Shown here piece by piece: positions 16,270 through 25,500 of a stretch of 64,000 nucleotides of DNA; position 1 is the stretch's first letter, and each line of letters opens with the position of its first letter. Both the position numbers and the translations under genes were made by a program. This DNA comes from an uncultured Campylobacterales bacterium (lineage in GTDB: Bacteria > Campylobacterota > Campylobacteria > Campylobacterales > Arcobacteraceae), in the NCBI GenBank assembly GCA_947494995.1, contig CANLWY010000003.1:240632-304631 (forward strand). The letters are read 5' to 3'. Below the pieces are notes generated by a model. It did no database searches. It was not told where the DNA came from and saw only the letters and a program-made list of their open reading frames with translations.

Positions 16270-16949
16270 AAATCCCAGTTTTAATTGTCGAAGATGAATC
16301 AATTGTTTCTATGGAGATAGAGAGTTATCTTAGTTCTTTAATGTTTGATGTTGTAGGAATCGCTAACAATGGGCAAAGTGCATATGATTTAGCACTTGAT
16401 TATAAACCACATATTATTTTAATGGATATAAAAATTAAAGGGGAAATTGATGGTATAGATACAGCATCAAAAATATTAAATGAATTAAATTGTTCAATTG
16501 TTTATTTAACAGCATTTAGTGATGAAGAGACCATTGAAAGAGCAATAAAGACAAATCCTACGGGTTATTTGATTAAACCTTTTAATAAAAAAGAGTTGTT
16601 TGCTTCTTTGAAAATTGCAGCATTTAAGTATGAAAAAAATATTATATCTCAGGTTATGAAAAGAGGAGATCTTATTTTTGATGAAGAGTTTAGTTATGAT
16701 ACTTTAAACTCCCAGCTAATTTGTTGTTCAGAATATATACACCTTACTAAAAGAGAGGTGCAACTTATAAATCTTTTAATAAAATCTAAAAACTCAATTG
16801 TTTCTATATATGAAATGGAAAATGAAATTTGGCCAGATAAGTTGCCAAATGAAAGTACAAGAAGAGCACTTGTAAGTAGACTTCGTTCAAAAATGAAATA
16901 TAAGTTTATAGAAACTATCCCCTCTATTGGATATAGAATTAATATTTAA
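16266..16949 (+). CDS. OmpR-type response regulator (receiver plus winged helix)
   Basis: DNA-binding response regulator, 227 residues. The receiver has acidic residues EDE near residue 9, phospho-acceptor Asp54 in LMDIKIKG, and switch Thr/Lys in YLTAFSD and LIKPF. The C-terminal Trans_reg_C winged helix contains LTKREVQLINLL, IWPDKLPNESTRRALVSRLR and IPSIGYRI. It is translated in overlap with the sensor kinase. A tandem 11-bp repeat of the OmpR/PhoB kind lies 42 bp after its stop, in front of the next operon. This suggests that this protein controls those genes. The pairing of a HisKA_2 kinase with an OmpR-class regulator is less common than HisKA with OmpR. Confidence 0.92.
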   Translation: MKIPVLIVEDESIVSMEIESYLSSLMFDVVGIANNGQSAYDLALDYKPHIILMDIKIKGEIDGIDTASKILNELNCSIVYLTAFSDEETIERAIKTNPTGYLIKPFNKKELFASLKIAAFKYEKNIISQVMKRGDLIFDEEFSYDTLNSQLICCSEYIHLTKREVQLINLLIKSKNSIVSIYEMENEIWPDKLPNESTRRALVSRLRSKMKYKFIETIPSIGYRINI

Positions 16950-16990
16950 ATAAAACTTTTTAAAAACTAATCCCTAATTTTATTATCTTT

Positions 16991-17012
16991 TGCAACACTT
17001 CTGCAACGTCTT
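16991..17012 (+). promoter_or_regulatory. Candidate binding box for the OmpR-type regulator: tandem 11-bp repeat
   Basis: TGCAACACTTC is followed directly by TGCAACGTCTT. The TGCAAC cores start at 16991 and 17002, exactly 11 bp (one helical turn) apart on the same strand. OmpR/PhoB-family dimers bind such head-to-tail 11-bp half-sites. The box ends 15 bp before a TATATT -10 candidate, where it would stand in for the -35. It lies between the regulator gene and the exported-protein operon. Confidence 0.55.
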
Positions 17013-17027
17013 TTTAATATATTTTCT

Positions 17028-17033
17028 TATATT
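17028..17033 (+). promoter_or_regulatory. Candidate -10 box of the exported-protein operon
   Basis: TATATT lies 15 bp after the tandem repeat box and 15 bp before the start codon of the CARDB-like gene, with no -35 consensus. This fits an activator-dependent promoter. Confidence 0.4.
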
Positions 17034-17048
17034 AAAAAAAGGATTGAA

Positions 17049-17894
17049 ATGAAGAAGTTAGTAGTACTTGTAGCACTAATATGTAGTTTGTTTGCAAGTA
17101 GTGATTATGACAAAGATATTATTGTCCTTGATCAATCAAGAGATGATAAAGTTAAAATTGTATTTAGTGAACTGATGCAGTATTATGAAGAGGAAGATTC
17201 AACTGCATTTTTTGATCTCATTTCTGAAGAGCGTTTTATACAAGATTTCATGACTTTCTCTGAAGCAATAGATGAAGATTTTAGAAAGTATGAAATTATA
17301 ACTGTTGATACATGGATTGATAAAATCACATCTGATGGTGTAAAAAGATTTTTATATGTTAAGTGGGAAAAACGATATGAAACAAATGATGGAAAAAAAC
17401 AACTTACTCAAAGAGGATACTCAAGATTTTTATTTGATGAAATAAATGGTAAATATAAATTAATTGAACTTGCAGGTAATCATCTTTGGGGTAACTCTTT
17501 ATCTGAGTGGAAAGAAGAAGTTCCTCAAATTGCGGGACAAGAACTTGATGTCGTTCAGAATGATGATGGAGATACAGTTACTCCTGTTGATGATGAATTA
17601 CCAGATTTGATAATTAGTAATGTAATCTGTGGTCCAAGTATGGTTGACCCTCATACAATTGTTATTAGTAATATAGGTGATGCTGAGGCTGTACCTTCAG
17701 ATTATATAAGAGTAGCTCCTCTAACTGGTATGGTATATGGAGATATTGAATATAAGGGTAGTTTAGCAGCGGGAGAAAGTGCTAATGTAATGTTTAATGG
17801 TGACTGTGGCCCTGGCTATTCAGTATTTGAGATTGATCCTAACTCTGAAATCGAAGAAGAAGATGAATCTAACAATACGTATGCAATGCCTTAA
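17049..17894 (+). CDS. Exported protein with a C-terminal CARDB-like domain
   Basis: The 281-residue protein starts with a signal peptide (MKKLVVLVALICSLFAS). The first domain, to about residue 150, has a helix-then-sheet pattern similar to NTF2/SnoaL-like folds (MQYYEEEDSTAFFDLISEER, VKWEKRYETNDGK), a weak assignment. A linker rich in Asp and Val leads to a CARDB-type Ig-like domain: LPDLIISNVICGPS, TIVISNIGDAEA, LAAGESANVMF, and the typical ending EEEDESNNTYAMP. CARDB domains are found in extracellular adhesion and surface proteins. AGGATTG precedes the ATG. It is the first gene of a five-gene run of exported proteins and sits directly behind the putative regulator box. Confidence 0.75.
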   Translation: MKKLVVLVALICSLFASSDYDKDIIVLDQSRDDKVKIVFSELMQYYEEEDSTAFFDLISEERFIQDFMTFSEAIDEDFRKYEIITVDTWIDKITSDGVKRFLYVKWEKRYETNDGKKQLTQRGYSRFLFDEINGKYKLIELAGNHLWGNSLSEWKEEVPQIAGQELDVVQNDDGDTVTPVDDELPDLIISNVICGPSMVDPHTIVISNIGDAEAVPSDYIRVAPLTGMVYGDIEYKGSLAAGESANVMFNGDCGPGYSVFEIDPNSEIEEEDESNNTYAMP

Positions 17895-17902
17895 GTTTAA
17901 TC

Positions 17903-19480
17903 ATGAAATATACAAATTTAATTTTAGTTGGCTTAGTAAGTACAGCATGGGCATCAAGTTTTAAACAAGAAAATGAGTGGAAGTTAGAAGGACGCCTTAG
18001 TGGTTATTTACAAAAGATTGATGTTGAGAACGGACAAAATAGTAGAGAAGGGTTTACTCAATCTCATGAGCTAGATGTAAAATATCATGGTCCATTATAT
18101 AAAGGTAATGCAGGAATTGAAGCTAGAGTCCGAGCTACAAATGATGATCGTATTCAAAAGAATGATTCCCATCTTTTATCTTTTAAAGGATACTACACTA
18201 ATAAAGTGTGGACGCACGAAGTAGGTGATGTAGCAGCTTCTATGAATCCATATGTTTATGGCGGTTCAGTAAAAGGTTTGAAAACAGAATATAAAAGTGA
18301 TAAGAAGAAAGATAAGTGGGATTATAAGTTTATTACTGGTATTAGAAAAGCTCAGTGGAGAGAAACTTATCAGACAACAGAAAATGAAGGTCTTGATACT
18401 TATTTAGCTGCTTTTGAATCTAAATATACTTATGAAAGAGCAAAAGAGATAACCTTAAGTTTAGCAACATTAAAAGATGACCTTCATAGTGGTTATAATT
18501 TAACGGCTGCAGGAAAAAAAGGTACAACCCTAGGTATAAATACTAAATGGAGATTTAATAAATATATTACTCTAAAAGGAAGAGCTGCTATTTCTCATAG
18601 TACTGACGATTTAAGAGGTAGTAAAGACTATGATACAGAAAGTGCAATAAGGTTAAGACTTCTTACAAGACCAGTCCTTTCTTCTGTAAAAAGTAATTTT
18701 ATGTATCAAAGAATATCTTCAGATTTTATATCAGCAGCAGGTTCAGCAAATGCTGATAATGAAAAAATTGAGAATTCAACTACATGGAAAAGCAGCAAAC
18801 AATTAACTAGTAAATTAAACTTAAAATTTAGTAGAGATAATCTTGATGGTTCATTAGATGACACTGAAAATACTTATTATGAGTCTTTACAATTTTTATA
18901 TAAACCAGAATCAATTAAAAGAACAAATATTGATTTTAAGTTTACAAATAAAGATGTTCAAGGAAGAGGTACAAAAACAAATCAGTATACAGTAGGTGTA
19001 ATGGGTAATTATAGAACTACTGATGGCTTTAGATATGGATTAGGATATGACTATTCAAACTTGCATGACTCAAATAATTCTGACTCTTCTCAAATAATAA
19101 ATAATATTAGAGGAATCTTCGGTTATAAGAAAAAATTAGGGGAAGAGAGTTCTTATCGTTTTACTGCAACAGTTGATGCTCAAAACCTTAATCAAAATGG
19201 GAACAATCAAGAAAGATATGGGCTTAAGTTAGATGCAGGATACCAATATAGTAAAAAACTATCTATGGATTTAGCATATATATCTAAAAATACTTATAGA
19301 GATGGTTCTAATGATTCAGTAAATTCTACATATCAATTTAGAACAACATATCGTCTAGATGATAAAGGTAAACAAACGGCCAGATTACTGTTAGAGAAGC
19401 GTGATTATGATACAGAAAATGATAGTGACAATAGTTACAATGAACATATTGCAAAGCTATCATATGTATACAATTTTTAA
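17903..19480 (+). CDS. Probable outer-membrane beta-barrel protein
   Basis: The 525-residue protein has a signal peptide (MKYTNLILVGLVSTAWAS). The rest is a long series of alternating polar/hydrophobic strands separated by charged turns (WRFNKYITLKGRAAISHS, YGLKLDAGYQYSKKLSMDLAYISK). It ends in YVYNF, an aromatic C-terminus ending in Phe, the usual recognition signal for the BAM machinery. The family could not be named. It lies 8 bp after the CARDB-like gene and 27 bp before the giant repeat protein gene. It could be a pore, an export channel or an anchor for its neighbours, but sequence alone does not say which. Confidence 0.75.
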   Translation: MKYTNLILVGLVSTAWASSFKQENEWKLEGRLSGYLQKIDVENGQNSREGFTQSHELDVKYHGPLYKGNAGIEARVRATNDDRIQKNDSHLLSFKGYYTNKVWTHEVGDVAASMNPYVYGGSVKGLKTEYKSDKKKDKWDYKFITGIRKAQWRETYQTTENEGLDTYLAAFESKYTYERAKEITLSLATLKDDLHSGYNLTAAGKKGTTLGINTKWRFNKYITLKGRAAISHSTDDLRGSKDYDTESAIRLRLLTRPVLSSVKSNFMYQRISSDFISAAGSANADNEKIENSTTWKSSKQLTSKLNLKFSRDNLDGSLDDTENTYYESLQFLYKPESIKRTNIDFKFTNKDVQGRGTKTNQYTVGVMGNYRTTDGFRYGLGYDYSNLHDSNNSDSSQIINNIRGIFGYKKKLGEESSYRFTATVDAQNLNQNGNNQERYGLKLDAGYQYSKKLSMDLAYISKNTYRDGSNDSVNSTYQFRTTYRLDDKGKQTARLLLEKRDYDTENDSDNSYNEHIAKLSYVYNF

Positions 19481-19507
19481 ATAATCTTACTCTAAAAAGG
19501 AGTTCTT

Positions 19508-22500
19508 GTGTTAAAAAAAATATTAATTTTACTTTGTTTGAGTATTTCACTTTTTGGAAATACTCAAAATCTAGAAGAGATAGGTTTTATTGATGATATT
19601 ACAATAAATAGTAGAGAGTTTGATAGTTTAGAGCAAAGAAAAATTGAATTTTATCCAGAAGATTTAGAAAATGGAAAAGTAGTAATACAAGGGCTTCTTG
19701 AACCTTTAAATGATAATCAAAACATAGAAGATATATTTGTTGAAATAACAACAAACGGTGGAAAATCTTGGCAAAAAGCTTCTGGACATGAAGATTGGAG
19801 CTATTCTTTTGAGCCTATATTTGGACAGGTTTATGAGTTTTCATTAAGACTTGCTCAAAAAACTACAATAGATAATACTAATAAAACAAATGAATCAATA
19901 ACTATTGCTGATGAGTTTACAATTGCAGGCTTTACTTTAAGACCAAGTGTAAATATTCAACATAATAATGGAAAGCTTTCAGGTAGTGGAAAGATATTTA
20001 TTCCATGGCTTCAAAATCTTGATTTAGATCCAAACTTAGATGTAAATTTTGAAAATCTATCGTTTAATGAAAATATTATCACAGAAGGTATAATAGAATA
20101 TCAAGAAGCTTTTAATATATCAATTGCTGATATTTCTTTAAATGTAGATAGTATGACGTTCTCTCCTAATATTGAAAATAATAAAATTGTTGGAAGTATA
20201 AACTTTTTAGATAATGATTTTTTATCTAGCATAGATAGTATTCCTTTTGATGCCTTATCTTTTAATCTTCAAGGAATAAAAGGAGATATAGAATATAAGG
20301 ATGTTAAAAAACTTGATATCTGGGCTGAACAAAATGTATCTTTAGATTTTTATAGTTTTAAATTAAACCTCTCATATAACTTAATAAACGGATTTTCTTC
20401 TAAAATTGTAGATTTAAATGCCCAATTAAATTTTGGTAATTTTTTAAACTCTACAAAAAAAAGTTTAGAGTTTGCAAAAGATAGTTTAGGTAAAAAAATT
20501 GATGGTGTTTACCAGTGGAGTCATAATAAAAAAACAGAACTTATTGCAAATTCATCACTAGAACTTTCAAGTATTGTCGGAAAACTAGATTTATCAGATT
20601 TAATGAATCCAAAGATTGTTTTTGATGCTAATGCAAACCTAAGTAGTATGAGTAATACTTTTAGTAGTTTGGATTCTATTGTTATAAAAGATGCATCAAT
20701 TTCAAAGTATGGTTTTTTTACAAGTATTGATGCCACTATTCCAGATATAAATATTTGGAGTGAAGAGAATGTAAAATTAAGATTTTTAGATAAAACTAAG
20801 TTAAATCTTGTTGTTGATAGTAGAGGCTTTGATATAGGTATTACAAGTTCTAATATGCAATTAGATTTTGGTAATTTACTTCAAAATGCAAAAGCTTCAA
20901 TAACACCTATTGTATCAGATATAGAAGGTGATATTCAAACGGTATATTCATGGACTTTAGATTCAAGTAAACAACTAAGAGATGATATTAATCTTACATT
21001 AAAACAAATGTATGGAGAGATAGATTTAAGCAGTTTAAGTAATCCAAAAATTATCTTAAATGCAAATGCAGATTTAAAAAATTTAGGTGGAATATTTTCT
21101 ACAATTACAAGCGCATCAATAGAAGATGCAGAAATATCAAAAAATGGACTTAATATAGGTTTAGGAATATTGTTAAATGACCTTGATATTTGGAAAGACA
21201 AAGAAGTAAAACTAGTATTTTTAGGTGATGAAATACCAACAGCAAGATTATCTATTAATAGTACTGGAAGTTATGATATTGGATTTGATAACTTTGATGC
21301 AAAAATAGATTTTGGTACATTAATACCTGAAACCCAAGCTATTTTAAAAAGTATGAAAGACAAAAAGAGTATGTATAATCTTGTACTTGATTCAGCTGAT
21401 GATCTAAAACTTATTGATGATAAAGTTAAGCTTCAAGATTTTGTATCTACATTTGATTTAAGTGATTTAAAAAACCCTACAATTAGTTTTGATACAAAAG
21501 CTCTTTTAAGTGGCTTTGATAATCTGCTTCCTAATATGAATGAATTAAATATCATAAATGCAAAAATTTCAAAAAAAGGATTTAGTGCAAGTGCTAGTTT
21601 AGAATTATCTGGTATAGATATTTGGAAAGAAAGAGATGTAAAATTAGCTTTTGATTCTAATCCAAAAATAGATATAAAAGTCTCAAATGGTGTTGAGTTT
21701 GGACTTGATATCTCAGGAGCAAAACTTAAATTTGGAGAGTTACTTAATGGAGCAATTGCAAATTTAACAAAACTTGAAAATGAAGTAGAAAATGAAACAG
21801 TTAATATTTATGAGTGGAGTTTAGAAGGTAAAAAAAATATTGTTTCAAGCTCTAAAGCTAAGCTATCACAATTAAGCGGAAAAGTTGATTTTATAGATTT
21901 ATCAAACCCTAAAATTATTCTTAATTCACAACTTGATTTAAGTTCATATAAAAATGGATTTTCAAAAATAAATAGTGCAATAATTAATAATGCAATTGTG
22001 TCTAAAAATGGTTTTAAAGCTTCAACTTCTATTGATATGGAAAATTTAGATATATGGAAAGAAAAAAATGTAAAACTTCTTTTTAATCAGAATCCAACTT
22101 TAGAATTTGAACTTACAAATAATAGTTTTGATATAGGGTTTTCAAATATTGATGGAAATTTAGATTTTGGTGATTTATTAGGTGGAGCATTAGCAAGTAT
22201 AAAAAAGTCACAAGAGTTAGTTGAAGATATATATAATGACTCACAAGAGATAGTTGAAAGTAGTAGAGTATTTACTTGGGATTTAGAAGGAACTTATCCT
22301 CTATATAAACAACAAATGATTTTAGATACTTTAGGTGGAACATTAGATTTCTCATCTTTATCTAATCCTAAAATATCTTTAAATGCAAATGCTCAAATAG
22401 ATTCATATTCAGATATATTTAAGTATGTAAGAGCAGCATCAATTTCAAATGCAATAATTTCAAAAACTGGGTTTGAAGGAAGTTTTAGTGCCCAAATTGA

Positions 22501-25500
22501 CGATATTCCAGTTTATGTAGAGAAAAATGTAAAGATTGTATTTGATAAAGAAAACTATCCTACTTTTAATTTAGCGATAAATAGCTCAGGCTTAAAAGTG
22601 GGAGTTAAGAACTTACATGGTGATATTGATTTTGGTACTTTAATAAAAGATGCGAGAACAGAAATTCAGACTTTAAGTGATGGAGTTTTATCTTGGTCTT
22701 TACAGACACAAGAAAAAACGCTTGCTCAAACTGAAATTTTATTAAAACACTTAGAAGGAACATTAAGTTTAGAAGATTTAAAAGATCCTAAACTATTAAT
22801 AAATGGAAAAGTAAATCTATCTTCTTATATCTCTTGGTTAAATACATTTGGTGATATTGACTTAATAGATGCAAATATAAGTAAAAGTGGCTTTAATGCA
22901 TCCCTTAGCGCAAATATGGAATCTATTGATATCTGGAGTGAAAAAAGAGTAAAACTTATATTTAATAATGCTGTTACACCTGAATTTAAATTTGGATATG
23001 ACAACAGTGGATTAATTTTTGGAATAAAAAATATAAATGGAAGTATAGATTTTGGAGATTTATTAGAGGGAGAAATAGTTTCACTTCAAAATACATATAA
23101 AAAAGTAAATACTTTTGTAGGAGAAGGTAAAAGAGGTTTATCAGAAACAAAAAAAACAGGACTATCAAAAATAGAAAAAATTCCACAAGATGCTAAAAAT
23201 ATTATAAATGAAGGTGTCTTTTCTTGGAGTTTAAGTAATACCTATAATTTAATAAGTGATTCAAATGGAGTCGCACGAGCAGAAGCTATATCTGGAAGTA
23301 TCAATTTAAATGAACTTATAAACCCTGTTATTACATTTGATGCTATTGCAGATTTTACTAACTATAATATGTCTCTACCTGCAAGTGTAAGTGTAGATTC
23401 TATAAAAATTGATGATGCTACTATTTCAAAAAATGGAATTGATTGGAATCTTATTTTAGAAGGTATAAATGCACAATATGTAATATATGATATGGGTAGT
23501 CCTACAACACAAGGAACATTAGATACAGATGATGTTTCTTTAGTTTTAAATGATGCAAATGCAACAGTAGGAAGTTCAGGTGTTAGTATAGGAAGTGCTG
23601 CTGGTACTTTAAACTTTGGACTTTTATTTAAAAATAGTGTGAATCCTATTGAAATATTATATTCAAGCGAAGGGTATACTTTTAGTACAGAACAAACTTT
23701 GTCTTTTACTTATGAAGGAAATAGCTTAGAATTGTCAGGTATTTCAGGAACTATTTCAAAAGTAGGAAGTGAGTATAGTGTTAGTTTTGATGGGAATGCA
23801 GCAGTTCAAGTTGATATATTAAAAAGTCTAGGTATTGATGATGTAGCTTTTTCAGGTTTTGATATTTCTAAAACTGGATTTAAAGGAACAATTTCAAGTT
23901 CATGGAGTGAAGCAAAAGAGTATGCTATATTAAATAATAAAGCAAAAATATCATTGTCTTCAATTGGTGTGAGTATTGATACAAGTAAACAGATACCTAT
24001 ATCTATAAGTGATATTGGTGGATATTTAGATTTAAGTGCTATATTTGATTCTACACAAGAACAAATGGCTCATCTAGGTTTATCCTATGCAAATAAAACC
24101 TTATCATATAGTGCTCCATATAATATGTCAATATCAAAATTTTTGTTTAAAGATTTATCTGGAAGTTTAAGCTTAGAAGATGAGAGTTTAAATCTTGGAC
24201 TTAATGGAAAGTTTGGATATGAAGGTATAGATAGCTTAAATGTAGCTCTTAGTAATTTTGTAATTAATTCATCAGGCTTACAAGGAGATATTCTTTATAA
24301 TCCAACAAGACCTATAGATACTTTTATTAGCGGACTAAAATTAAAAAGTGCTAGTGTAGGTTTCTATGATAATATATCAGGATCTTTTGGATTACTTTAT
24401 AATAAATCTAATTTCTTAGGTTCAACAAAAACTTTTGATTTAAGTTTAGATTCTACACTTGATGAAAATGGAATAAACTCAATCTCTGCAACATCAAATG
24501 CAAAAGAGTTTACTATCCCAAATTTTGCACAGTTTAACTTTAATAAGTTTGGAATATCTCCAAGTTTTGATTCAGACTTTTATCTAAGTTTAGGTGGTAA
24601 TCTAAAAGCAATAAATGAGGTAGTTAAATTTGGTAACAATATAGATTTTTCAGGTTTAAAAATATCATCAAATGGAGTTAGTATAGATGGATTATCTGCT
24701 AATTTACCAAATGTAAGTGGTGCGAATATAGATTTAGGTGGAATTCCTTTATCTTTAAATAATGCTTCAATTGGTTTTGAATCATCTAAGTTCTTTATTG
24801 ATGTAGATGGATCTTTATCTTTAGGTATTACAAAAGCAACAGGTGGAGTAAAGCTTTATAGTGATGGAAAATATACAGTTGATGAAATAGGAGTATTGAT
24901 AAATTTACCTGCATTATTCTTTGGAGGTACAATTGCCTGGGGAAGTGATGATTTATATGGAACATATTTTGGAACTAAACAACCTTTACAATTAAGACTT
25001 GCAGATGTAATAACTGCAAAAGGGGAGTTTAAAATTGGAGAAAAATCAGGAACTTCTTATTGGATGGCAAAGGCATCAGGTGGCTTAGGGGCTTCAGGAA
25101 TACCAATGGGACCAATAAACGCATATACTCTAGGCGGTGGAGTTGCATATAATATGACATATTCAAATGGACAGTATTTACCATCTACTAGTGGTGGAGT
25201 TGTTGTAAGTCTAAGTTCTATTCTTGGGACACCTGATTTAGGTTTTACTTGGCATGGAAATTTTGATTTAACCGTTGATATAGGTAGCAAACAAATAACT
25301 TTAAGTGGAAAAAACTATATTTTATCTCCAAAAAGTAGCCCTGATGAGAATTTAATGGTTTCAGGTGAAATAACAATGGGCTCAAGTCCTACTGTTTTAC
25401 ATGTAAAAATTAATAGAGCTAATATTATGTATCAAAAGATAGGATTAATAGGAAAAGCTGATATTCTTTTTGATCCAAGTGAAAAACATGTATATATTGG

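Noticed and set aside
20300..23070. Considered a CRISPR array or DNA-level satellite
   Set aside because: Periodicity exists only at the protein level; DNA copies are too diverged and the frame is kept throughout.
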